Source of the DNA: Blakeslea trispora | Taxonomy: Eukaryota; Mucoromycota; Mucoromycetes; Mucorales; Choanephoraceae | DNA length: 64,000 nucleotides | NCBI GenBank assembly: GCA_025331445.1 | Contig: JAIWNE010000128.1 | Coordinates: forward strand, 1-64,000 | Direction of reading: 5' to 3' | Shown: piece by piece, positions 37,501 to 47,443 of the stretch | How positions within the stretch are numbered: the first letter of the stretch is position 1 | How the letters are laid out: each line of letters opens with the position of its first letter | Position numbers and translations under genes: made by a program | Notes under the pieces: generated by a model | Databases searched by the model: none | Seen by the model: the letters and a program-made list of their open reading frames with translations, nothing else | What the model was told of the DNA's origin: nothing

Positions 37501-38110
37501 TCGTTTCATCTCATTTAAGCACTGAGTCATTGCTTCTTGATCGGCAAAGACAACACTTGCTGTATAGTCACCGACAGAGATTGTGACAAGTAAATCTAAC
37601 TTGATTGTGTTATGCACACCTATTGCTTATTTGACATGAAAACAACGCACCTGATTTTGTCTTATCGTGTACATTCGATTGAGCTATTGCCTAATCATGT
37701 TAGCAGGACAGTAAGATCAACTTTTTCCCGTTCCTTTTACCAATCTCGATTTTCAAGTCAGAATAGATAGGAATGGACTTTAAAATCACAGGTGACATTG
37801 ACTCCTTTAGGAAGAGTAAGCTAAACACATTTCTTTCAGTCTTTTATACTATCGACACACTTCTTTAAGCAAATATTACCATGACTCGATATCCTGATGA
37901 ATCACAATAGCCAATATGCCATCGTCTATCTTTTCGGTTGCATTCTGTTGAATAGATACTTTAAAGCAGTAAACTAAAGAGTTAAGGGAAATCATTTATA
38001 AAAGAATTTAAAGACATTTTTTTTTTCAGGAAAAAGGATATGAATTCAGCTTTATCAGGCTCATTGACCAAGCCGTCGACGACACTCGAGCGTTTCTTTG
38101 GACCAGCCAT
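34537..38110 (-). CDS. OCRL: OCRL/INPP5B-type inositol polyphosphate 5-phosphatase with ASH and RhoGAP-like domains
   Basis: Removes the 5-phosphate of PI(4,5)P2 on endosomal and Golgi membranes. Exons (minus) are 38086-38110, 37880-37973, 37741-37820, 37651-37683, 37485-37595, 37356-37421, 36928-37285, 36362-36868, 36096-36314, 35268-36045, 34890-35204, 34720-34837 and 34537-34655 (940 aa; animal OCRL is ~900). A PH-like N-terminus is followed by the catalytic domain: FVGTWNVHG, IGLQEMETNTEAY, GNKGGVAIRF, WCGDLNYRV, PSWTDRILW and SDHKPV, all key residues present. The ASH region (FVDFEKVQFMEYKEKTIVLRN) and a RhoGAP fold (PKELWTMINFLWHA, YIRQCLDHG, LLAGGNP) follow. The GAP part lacks a clear arginine finger, as in animal OCRL. 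The joins after exons 1 and 6 use weak donors (GTGTCG, GTTGCA). Confidence 0.9.
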
Positions 38111-38325
38111 ACTGTATACAGCAAGAAAAAAAAATAAGAAGAAATTAGCGAAAAAGAGGGAAAAAAAAAGAAGAGAAAGCGAGAAAATGAGTAAATCATC
38201 AACAATTTCGGTGATTGAATGAACCGTGTCAAATTGGGAAAGTCCCCTTTGGAGTGAAAGACGCGCCTTTTTTTGTATTCTTTTTTTCTTAAAAAAATTA
38301 AAGAAAGGGGAAAGATTTATTTATT

Positions 38326-39688
38326 ATGTCTATTGCACTTCGAGAAGAGAACTTTGTTGTTATTCATGTCGGTTCTCATACAACTATGGCTGGTATAGGT
38401 ATGCATGATACCAATAAACCTCCCAGTGTGGTAAGCCCATACATTTTATATATATATAAAAAAAAGAATACACTGATTGAATAAAAAGTAATCGAGAAAA
38501 GATCATCAATATGGCAGACTACAACTACCCTATTCGACACAACAAGATTGTCGACTGGACTAGTCTAGAAGAATGTTGGCATCATATCTTGTTCAAAGAA
38601 CTAGGCATCAAAAAGTCTCGTAACGAAAGTCCAGTGCTGATCTCAGTACCTATCGAATGGACCAAACTTGAATTTGAACGGATCACTCAGATGTTTTTTG
38701 AGAAATTCAATGTCCCCGGTGTCTATATTGCTCCTCAACCTCTGTTGTCTCTGTTTGGTTGTGGTGCTGTATCGGGTATGGTGATTGATATCGGCAGTGA
38801 AGTGACAGACATCAACATGGTCGTCGACAGTAACCTACAGTCTCAATCCAGTGTGACTTTACCTATCGGTGGTAACCAATTTGATGCTTATCTTCTTCAA
38901 CTACTTCAAAAAGACACTGCATTGGTACAGGCATTCAGTGCAAACAATCAAGTGTTGGATTTGGCCTTTGCTCGCACTGTACGTGAGACACCAGGTCTTT
39001 GTCATGTATCCATAGGACATGAGACAACAGATCATTCAGTAGCTACTGAACTATCCAATGCGATGGAAGAGCTGCCTACTGAATCCTCTGAGGAACTGTT
39101 GGATGAAGACAATCCAAAGCTAGAAGAGGATGAGACGGGTGAAGTGCCTGAGATGGCTCAAGTGGAATATCAAGGACATACTTATGCTGTGGGTCCCTAT
39201 CGTCATAAGGCAATGGATCCCTTGTTTAGGTCAGAACTCATTCAGGTCAGTAGTCCATCTCTGTTAGAGGCCATGCGATTGGCTACCATCAATTGTGAAC
39301 CACCCGAGATTCGCCCTAAGCTTTGGGAAAACATAGTGGTGACAGGTGGTTGTTGTCTGACAACGGGTATCACAAAGCGTATCCGAACAGAGGCTCAAGT
39401 TGTTTTACCTCAGTCTGAGAATGCAGGCGATACTCAACCTCGCCAATTGAACTTTTTAAGAATTCCTGATTATTTCACTGTCTTGAAAGAGAAACAACAT
39501 CAAAAGTATTCCACTTGGTTAGGTGCTGAAATTGTAGCTAAAGTAAAGTAATTCATATAGCCTGTTATTACTATTTGCTGACAACCTTTTCTTTATAATA
39601 GCTTGTATTTATGGATGCCAAAAATTATATCAACAAAGTAGACTATAATGAATCAGGTCCTTCTGTTGTTCATACAAAAGCCTATTAA
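38326..39688 (+). CDS. ARP9: Actin-related protein 9 (ARP9), SWI/SNF-RSC subunit
   Basis: Exons 38326-38430, 38502-39542 and 39602-39688 give 410 aa. Actin-fold markers are HVGSHTTMAGIG (altered P-loop), PLLSLFGCGAVSGMVIDIGS, TLPIGGNQFDAYL and LWENIVVTGG. The end IPDYFTVLKEK through WLGAEIVAKLVF and YNESGPSVV matches the ARP9 C-terminus far better than ARP10, since the DYF-WLGA-IV-K and Y-GP pattern is shared with yeast Arp9. An acidic insert (EELPTESSEELLDEDNPK) lies in the middle. The nucleotide pocket is degenerate, as is usual for ARP9. It partners ARP7-type subunits in chromatin remodellers. The start is 215 nt from that of the divergent OCRL-type gene. Confidence 0.85.
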
Positions 39689-39789
39689 ATAAACTCAATA
39701 AAAGAATAAACTTTGTGTGTGTAGTACACAATTCTCTGTCATTAAACTTTTTTTTTGATATTTTCTTCTTTTCTTTCTCTTTCATCAGC

Positions 39790-40920
39790 ATGACTCGTTT
39801 GGGCACAAAGAAGGGACTTTTGAGTCTCTTGTTGATGGTCATGGTCATGTTGACCATGATGCCTCGTGTAAAAGCTTGGACTGAAGGTTTGCTTTGTAAA
39901 CGACAATAAAAGGGGGGGTAAGGTACTCAACTTTTTTTTTTCTGTGTATAGCTGATTTTGAGATCTTTGACCTTGTGGATGCACTCGAAAAGGCAGAAGG
40001 AAAAGATACCAATTTCTACAATTGGTTAGGTGTTTCTGTAAGGCTTTCTTTATAAAAATTGGATGAATAAAAGTCCAACTGATGTATTTCTTTAGCCTTC
40101 AGCTAGTCAAGCCGATATTACAAAAGCCTATCGTAAACTCTCTTTAAAGTGGCAGTAAGTTCAAATTTCATTTTTTTTTTATATATATAGCGAAAAACTG
40201 AATTTATCTAGCCCTGACAAGAACAAAAACGACGCAAAAGCAAAAGAAAGATTTGCTCGTCTCGGTGTGATTGCATCCATCTTGCGTGATCCCTCCAGCC
40301 GTGAACGTTATCACTTTTTCTATAAAAATGGTGTACCTCGCTGGCGTGGTACAGGTTATCTCTACAGCCGATTTAGGCCTGGCGTTGGATCTGTTGTGGT
40401 TGTCATTCTCTTGATTGCCGCAGGTATGCAATTCATTGCTGCTCAAATCAACTATAGACAAGAGAAACGCAAGATCCTTCAGTTCATTCAAGACGCTAGA
40501 GCTCAAATGGTTCAAGATGCACCCAAGGGACGTGCTCCTACTCTGGGCCGTACCTACATTGAAGTCAGTCAACGTCATATGCGTTGTGAAGTCAAGGACG
40601 ATCATTATATTGTTGTCTATCCTGATGAACGTACAGGTGAGCCTGTTCATTTGAATACCGAATGGGTGGTCGAGCCTAGCTGGAAGGATCTCTTTCTCTT
40701 TTCTTGGCCCAAGGCATTGGTCTATAAGCTGTTGAATAAGCAAGAAGAAGAAGAGGAAGAAGAAATAGAGGTAGAGGAGGAAGCATCTGCAGATCAAGTC
40801 CTCGATTCACCTAGCAAGAAGTCCACTAAAAAGACCACTCTTCGTAAGCGTGGTAGTGGAGAGAAAGTGAATGTGATGGGTGCCAAAGTAGGTGGTCGTA
40901 GAAGACCTACAAGAAATTAA
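39790..40920 (+). CDS. ERJ5: ER membrane J-protein (ERJ5-like)
   Basis: Exons 39790-39886, 39952-40037, 40096-40154 and 40212-40920 give 316 aa. A cleavable-looking signal peptide (GLLSLLLMVMVMLTMM, then PRVKA) precedes a J domain: FYNWLGVSPSASQADITKAY, KLSLKWHPDKN with the HPD triad, and DPSSRERYHFF. A single membrane helix follows (SVVVVILLIAAGMQFIAAQI), so the J domain faces the ER lumen where it would stimulate BiP. The cytosolic tail has an acidic run (EEEEEEEIEVEEEA) and a basic end. This order equals yeast Erj5. It starts only ~100 nt after the ARP9 stop. Confidence 0.85.
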
Positions 40921-41827
40921 AGTAAACAAAAAAAAAGATAATCCTTGTTTACTTTCCTTTATCAGTTTATTAAAATTAAAAAAAGAAACTAAGCTGTTAC
41001 ATGATCTATGCTGTTTGTTTGTGAATTGTTGACACAAGTGATTGAAAGGGAGGAAGTTTCTTTTAAATTTGTTCTTGTAGTAAAGCTTTTAATTTTTTGG
41101 GGCATTCATGGATGATAACTATTCTTTTGAAAAGATGCGTTTCATCCTTTATAGTATGCTGCAAAGACTAGTTTATCATTGGTTAAATAGAGATAAGAGA
41201 GCATTATATGGAATAAGAAGACAGAAGAATCAAGCTTGCTTAAGGCCATTGACTAAATAATGAATAAAATAAATGAGTATTCCCATGATCGCCGGAATTT
41301 AGCCGCACAGTAGCCGGAGAGTCACGTGATTTACATCTGACACTTATAGCTGCGCACTTTAAAATTGATATGACAAGAATGTTTTAAGTAGGTTATAGAA
41401 AATAGTAGGTTCAAATTATTTTCTAGTAAGTAATCGATAAGTTTTATTTAAAATATGAATGAGATATATATATATGTTTTCTGATAGCTTGTACTATGGT
41501 ACACTAATTCAAATAAGATATAAATGGTAAAATATATATAAGGAAATTTGTAAAGAAAATGTAAAGTAGATCAAAAATAAAGTAGAGTCAAATTGGAGAA
41601 AACAAAATAAGAAATAAAAGTCAGGACAGAAATGAGAAATAAAAATAAAATAAAATAAAAGAAAAAGTGGGGTGTAATTAGCAGCTGCGCTTCAATATCT
41701 GGGGTGTCTTTAACAATTTTGTCTACGTCATCCGGAATATTTTGGGTGTGCGAGTCGAAAATCTGCCGGACAAGAGGAATTTTAACACCTAGAATCAGTA
41801 TTACAACAAGACCTGACAGATATCAAA
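40921..41827. other. Gene-free stretch before tRNA-Thr
   Basis: It is A-rich on the plus strand from ~41400. A short GC-richer island lies at 41287-41370, with two GCCGGA motifs and the palindrome TCACGTGA (41322-41329). No protein gene was seen. Confidence 0.55.
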
Positions 41828-41899
41828 GCCCTTATAGCTCAGTGGTAGAGCGTTAGTCTTGTAAACTAAAGGTCCGTTGTTCAATCCAGCGTGGGGGCA
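41828..41899 (+). tRNA. tRNA-Thr (anticodon TGT)
   Basis: The full cloverleaf can be drawn. Acceptor GCCCTTA pairs with TGGGGGC (two G-T pairs), D stem GCTC/GAGC, anticodon stem TTAGT/ACTAA around loop CTTGTAA (anticodon TGT, reads ACA), and T stem CGTTG/CAGCG with loop TTCAATC. A discriminator base is at 41899. There is no intron. A-box TAGCTCAGTGG and B-box GTTCAATCC fit Pol III. Confidence 0.95.
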
Positions 41900-41908
41900 T
41901 TCGAACTA

Positions 41909-41916
41909 TTTTTTTT
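41909..41916 (+). terminator. Pol III terminator of tRNA-Thr
   Basis: Run of eight T, ten bases after the tRNA 3' end. Confidence 0.75.
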
Positions 41917-44120
41917 CTTTTCGAAGCATAATGTAGTGTCTGTAGACTCCCTTTTTTTGGAAAACTTTACTCTGTTGTTACAAGACAAAGGATAGTTTTT
42001 TGCAGTAACTTGAGAAAGAGAACAAATATATATAACAGAGCAACCAGGCAGCAAGGTTATAAGTAATGAGCACCAGGTTTTAAGTCGCCCGACTTGAGAT
42101 ATAAGTAATGTAAAAGAAGAGATGTAATAAATGAATACAATGATCTGTAATAACTATCAAGGGAACTAATAACAATATGTGGATTTAGGTAGTGAATATG
42201 TCAAACTACAACCAAGCGTAAAGTAAATAAGAGAGATGTAAGTTGAGTTTATTAATAAGAGAAGATTAATGAGTTTATATACTATTCTAAAAGAAGTCAT
42301 GTTGGACTTGCAAACTAATAATTTAAACAGTCAAGTTAATGAGTCATCATGTATGGATTATTAATACATGTCTAATAGTTCTATTCATTATGATATGGAA
42401 AGTCAGAGAAGGATTCAAATAAAGTTGTTGTGTAATAAGAGATCAAGAGGAGCTGTCAAATGGGTTGAATACCAAATAGGAAATACAGAGTTGGATTCAA
42501 AGCAGCGAAAAGAAGTCAGAAAATAATTGAGTACTAGGAAAATTCCTGTGCATAACAATACAATAGAACCAAAGAGAAGAACAACTGTAATGTAATGAGC
42601 ACCACGTTGTTTAGGTAACGAGCTTTAAGAAGAGATTAAAGTTAAATGAAATACATAAACGATACAACGATTAAGCGTAGTAGCAATTAATCAGGGGAAG
42701 CCATAGGAATAGAAAGCTTGTCTAAGCGGCAAAGCTAATGCCAAAGTATATAGTAAAGATAGAGGGAGAAAAGAGCTTCTTGTTTATTTAATAAGATGAT
42801 AATAGATAAATTTCTCTAGAATTTATACTCTTAAATCGAGCGACTATTGTTTACTAAAGCAACAAGAACAAACAAAACCAAGTAAGAGTGAATGAAATGA
42901 AATAGAACAAAAGGTGTTTGCTATAGCACGATAAACAAAAAGATTCACTCCAATAGAAATCATTAGCTAAAATCAGTCTACATATGATATATTGATGACA
43001 AAAGCAGGCAAGAATATGAAGTAGTTCAACGATAGACAAACCTTTATGTCTTATCCAGAAAGAAAGAATAACTACCATTTAAATAACGTTGAGTCAAAGT
43101 GAGAAATAAGGAAATATTGACGAATGGTTTTTAAATAAGAAAAGTATTAAACAAGGCGAAAATGTATCAAATGAGGATAATCGTAGAGAACAAAATAAGG
43201 AACAATCGATGTAATATTTGACAGTAGCCAAGTAAAGAATGCTTATAAGATGTTGTACGTAAGAAAAAAGAACCAAGTATACAGAGAGTTTGTATTGAGT
43301 ATCTCGTTGCTTAGAGAAAATAAGCTGTAGAATCTGAGAGTATCGACAGAAACATTGATTTTTTTTCAAAAGAGCAAGAGGGCCTGAAACACAGTTTGTT
43401 AACCAAGTATGCTCTACCCTTAACAATAGTGAAAAAGACGACTTGATCTTCAGATGTCAAGCAACTTATTAAAATACACCCCCTTTTTAATTAGATAGGC
43501 CTTGATTATATATTCATTGGCCAAATGGTGATGCTCCAAACGTTTCCAAATCGCCATGCTTATTATTTTGTTTCATTCTTCTTATAAAATGCTAGTCAAA
43601 GCGCTGTTGCAGATGTTTCGTTTAAATGAACAATAGAAGTGTGAATGAAAGCGTTGTGCACACTTCTTTTATGATGCAGATCGCATTGTTGCATAATTAA
43701 TGTAAATGTTCAGCCTTTATAATAAATAAACAAAAGATGACATATGTGGATGTGTTATGTAAGGTCCTGTTTGGTAATTTCTGATTCTAGCTTTAAAAAA
43801 ATAGAGTCCTCTCTATTGAAAGTGATTCCATTTTCAATCAGCTTTAAAAGGAACAACTGAGAAAAGGATGAATAGTATCAAGTCTGAATCCACCCCCCCT
43901 CCATCCTATATAGTATTTGACTCATAGTCCCATGCCTCCAATTTACGAATGAATATACAATAAAAATAAGACTTTCAGGGTAAAAGTAAAAGCGAGATTT
44001 CTAAAAAGAAAAAAAAAAAAGAGACAAGAGAATAGTTTCAACTGCTGATAAACCCAAGACCTACTTTAAAAAAAAAATTAGAAAAGAATGCTGTAATTTA
44101 GTCTGGAACTTTACTATGTG

Positions 44121-44121
<1 letters not shown>
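41917..44121. other. Long gene-poor, purine-rich region
   Basis: About 2.2 kb with no supported gene. The plus strand is rich in A and G over long distances. Minus-strand frames at 42854-43078 and 43094-43426 give Phe/Leu/Cys/Ser-rich peptides of the kind expected from decayed or random T-rich DNA. Two similar short stretches, TAATGAGCACCAGGTTTTAA (42065) and TAATGAGCACCACGTTGTTT (42593), are the only internal repeat I saw. It may be an old, mutated mobile element, but no domain remains. Confidence 0.5.

Positions 44122-44155
<34 letters not shown>
44122..44155 (+). repeat. Poly-T homopolymer (34 nt)
   Basis: Uninterrupted T run ending 35 nt before the MFS-transporter ATG. It may act as a nucleosome-excluding promoter element. 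Its exact length is also prone to sequencing error. Confidence 0.85.
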
Positions 44156-44157
<2 letters not shown>

Positions 44158-44190
44158 TTCTTTCTTTCACCAATTCCGCTTTCTGTAAAC

Positions 44191-46116
44191 ATGGTACAGA
44201 AACCAAAAAAACCATTACCTTACCGACAATTGGCAATTATCTGCGTCTGTCGGTTTGCAGTAAGTATGAGAAAGGAACTTTGCTAATCACAAACTGATCT
44301 TGCTCATGTCTATTCATTTTTAAAAAAAAAAGGAACCTATTTGTTTTACCGTCATATTTCCTTTTGTAGTACAGGTAATTCATACGATGATTATCATTTT
44401 GGATAAAATCAATGAATAACTCTTGAAATTTAGATGGTCAGAGATTTCCATGTGAGTGACGAGGAGAGTGTAGGCTATTATGTAGGTCTCATTACATCAT
44501 GCTTTGCTCTTTCTCAATTGCTGACAGGTATTCATTGGGGCATGCTCTCTGACCGAATCGGCCGAAGACCAGTCATTTTACAAGGTCTAGTTGGTACAAT
44601 CACCAGTATTTTACTCTTTGGGCTATCAAGATCTTTCATTTGGGCTCTTTTGGCTCGTAGTCTCTGTGGCCTGCTTGTAAGTTTATACATGTATTTCTTG
44701 TTTTGACTTGACTGATTTGACCTCTTTTTATATAGAATGGTAATATTGGTGTATTGAAGAGTATGGTATCTGAGCTAACCATCGACCATCTACCTGATCA
44801 AAGAGCGCAGGCATTTTCCTTGCTACCGTTAATGTATGGTCTTGGATCGATTATTGGGCCTATGTTGGGTGGTTTCTTGTCTCATCCTGTCACACACTTT
44901 CCCAATATCTTTGGAAACAGGGGCATGGTGACTGATTTCCTGACTGAGTTTCCATACTTCTTGCCTTGTTTTATCTCTGCTCTCATCTGTATCCTTGGGC
45001 TTGTGTTTGGTATTTTCTTTTTGCAAGAAACTTTAGCAGTACCATCAGAAACAAGTACCATCCATAGTCATCAAGAGGATGAAGAGGAAGCCTTGTTGGA
45101 CAACCGTCTATCTGAAGATGAATCGCGTGGTTACTCTACATTCAACCATAGTACACAACATTCGCCTACGCCTACTATTCGCGATAGGCATAGCCCTCCC
45201 ACACTCAAAGAAGCATTGACGCCCTCTGTTGTTGCTATCTGTATAGCTTATGGATTCTTTGCTCTGCAAGCCGTTTTCATGGATGGTAAGTGATCTTTTT
45301 TCTTTTTTTTTTTTTAAAAAAAACAGAGAAAAAAAAAGAGTTTAGACTAAACTGTCATAAAGAACTGTTTCCCTTGTATACTGCTAGCACTAAAAGTAGC
45401 GGCGGGTTAGGCTTTTCACCTAATGAAATAGGTATTGCACTCAGTTTTGCTGGTGTAGTTACCCTCGTAGGTCAATTGCTAGTCTTGCCTGTGCTGACCC
45501 GAAAATTCGGTCTTGTGCGTCTCTTCCAGATTGTTCTCTTTCTACTCGTCTTTTTGTATCTCTCTCAAGGTGTGATCAGATTGCTCTATTCTGTTCCTGA
45601 TTTTCATGGTCAACAAGGTACAAAGTTTTGGGTTTGGATTGGTCTCTTGTTTTCTTTGGCCCTAAAGACAATTGGTCACACCATTTGTTTTACTGGCTGT
45701 ACTATCCTTGTCAACAATGCAGCTCCTCGCGCTGATGCATTAGGTGCTGTGAATGGATTTTCACAATGTAATATCAAATTTTCTGGAAAAGTTATTTGAT
45801 TTCTAAACAAATGATTGTATAGGTTGTGCCAGTGCAATGCGTGCTATTGGTCCTGCCATCTGTGGTGCTATTTGGTCAGCGTAAGTACAACAAGGTTCCT
45901 TTTTTTTTTGGAAGTTTTCCTTAATTTTTTTTCTCTCGTAATAGGTCTTTATCTGCCACAAGTATACCGTATGATATTCGAATCAATATTACATTTGTTG
46001 TTTTGGCCTGCATTGGAGTGACTACATATATCCTGAGTAGGCGCTTAAAAGCAGAAGAATATGAAACAGCACATGCAAGAGAAGAGGTTGTACATATCAA
46101 TGAAAATAATGATTGA
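44191..46116 (+). CDS. Major facilitator superfamily transporter (DHA/ZIF1-like drug:H+ antiporter type)
   Basis: Exons 44191-44259, 44333-44374, 44434-44676, 44736-45285, 45363-45767, 45823-45880 and 45945-46116 give 512 aa. The N-terminus PLPYRQLAIICVCRFAEPIC with FTVIFPFVVQMV is typical of this fungal group. The loop 2-3 motif A GMLSDRIGRRPV is intact. Other marks are LPLMYGLGSIIGPMLGGFLS (motif C-like, GP pair in helix 5) and NGNIGVLKSMVSE. A ~100-residue central loop is acidic (EDEEEALLDNRLSEDES). The second half starts LFPLYTASTKSSGGLGF and includes AVNGFSQCCASAMRAIGPA. About 12 helices in total. Related plant and fungal proteins export organic acids, metal chelators or drugs; the substrate is unknown here. 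Confidence 0.9.
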
Positions 46117-46385
46117 ATTAGATTTAGTTATAAAGAGAGAGATCTGCCATAAAATAAGGTCAACAAATTTGAAATAAACATATGCTTTCAATACATTTCA
46201 TGAAAGTCTTGTTTTTTCCCTTAAAAAAACCCCCCCCCCCAGTTTTCTTTCCAATTGTATTAGAAAAGTCAATAGAAAATACGAAGCCTTCCCTCTCTCT
46301 CTAAGGGAAGAAACTAAAAAATGATGAGAAAAAGAAAGGTACTGAAACGTCTTAAAACCAATAAAACCCAATGAGATGAGTTCTG

Positions 46386-46407
46386 AGACTGCCTTCGGGG
46401 ACGGTCT
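46386..46407 (+). other. Hairpin with TTCG loop followed by T run
   Basis: AGACTGCC-TTCGG-GG(A)CGGTCT forms an eight-pair stem with one wobble pair and one bulged A, then T7. It sits in the 371-nt space between the MFS gene and PNO1, about 80 nt before the PNO1 start. It could be a 3'-end or leader structure. The shape is like the 5' stem-loop of U6, but no U6 core follows, so it was not called an snRNA. Confidence 0.4.
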
Positions 46408-46488
46408 TTTTTTATTTTTTTATTTTCCATTCTTTTCATCCTGAATAGCACTCTCTTTTTTTTTTTCTATAACAAAACATAAATAACA

Positions 46489-47443
46489 ATGGCTTCTTTG
46501 GAATCACTAAAAGCTCCAACCTTAATGAGCAAGAAGACTCAAAAACAAGTTCAAGAAGAAGACGATGATGTTCTTATTGATGCCACTGCAGTACCTACTC
46601 GTTCTACAGAGGACGATGTCGCTATGGACGAAGGATCTACCGATAAGCCCGATTTTGCTCCTGCCAGTGCAGCTGAAATGAAGGTAAGACATTCCTTAAA
46701 AAAAAAGAATAACTGTTTCTTTTTTGGTGACCGAGATCTTTATTTTTTTTTACAAAAGAAAATTGTCAAAGGTTCTCGCAAGATTCCTATTCCTCCTCAC
46801 CGTATGTCTCCCTTGAAGAGACATTGGTTAGAAATCTATTCTCCCCTTGTTGAACACATGAAATTACAAGTCAGAATGAACGTAAAGACCAAGACAGTTG
46901 AAATCAAGGTACATTCATCTACATAGAGAGAGAAAAAAAAGCGGAAGATGTAATGTGTTTTTCTTCCTTTTTAGACCTCTCCTCAAACTGAAGATGAAGG
47001 TGCATTGCAGAAGGGTGCTGATTTCATTAGAGCATTTGCATTGGGTTTTGAAGTAGAAGATGCTATGGCTTTGTTGAGATTGGATGATATTTATATGGAT
47101 ACTTTTGAAATCAAGGATGTAAAGACTTTGCATGGCGATCACTTGGCCCGTGCTATTGGTCGTATTGCTGGTCGTGATGGTAAAACAAAATTCACAATTG
47201 AAAACGCAAGTAAAACAAGAATTGTATTGGCAGATACGTAAGTATAGCAGAAAAAAAGAAGCAAAAAGAAAAGAAGTCTAACCCGCCTTATGTTTTCTTC
47301 AAAGCAAAATCCATATTCTCGGTTCATTTCAAAATATCAAAATTGCTCGTGATGCAGTCGTCAGTCTTATCTTGGGTAGTCCTCCCGGTAAGGTCTATGC
47401 TACTCTTCGTACTATCTCTGCTCGTATGAAGGAACGTTTTTAG
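46489..47443 (+). CDS. PNO1: KH-domain ribosome assembly factor PNO1 (DIM2)
   Basis: Exons 46489-46683, 46759-46908, 46975-47237 and 47305-47443 give 248 aa. An acidic, disordered N-terminus ([14 protein letters not shown]) precedes [20 protein letters not shown] and the KH fold with [19 protein letters not shown] and the GxxG region [33 protein letters not shown] is the closing helix, and SARMKERF the C-terminus that contacts rRNA. It binds the 3' end of 18S rRNA in the nucleolus and cytoplasm and guides Nob1 cleavage and Dim1 methylation. Length and order are normal. Confidence 0.95.

Noticed and set aside
38326..39688. ARP10/ARP11 (dynactin) identity for the actin-related gene
   Set aside because: The C-terminus (DYF...WLGAEIV.K, Y...GP) and LWENIVVTGG fit ARP9 better.
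40204..40797. 197-codon minus-strand frame over the J-protein gene
   Set aside because: Antisense of the ERJ5 last exon; the plus strand has HPD, TM and good introns.
42854..43426. Minus-strand frames in the gene-poor region
   Set aside because: Phe/Leu/Cys-rich, no motif, no splice context; typical of T-rich DNA.
46386..46420. U6 snRNA
   Set aside because: Only a hairpin resembling the U6 5' stem is present; no ACAGAGA or AGC core follows.
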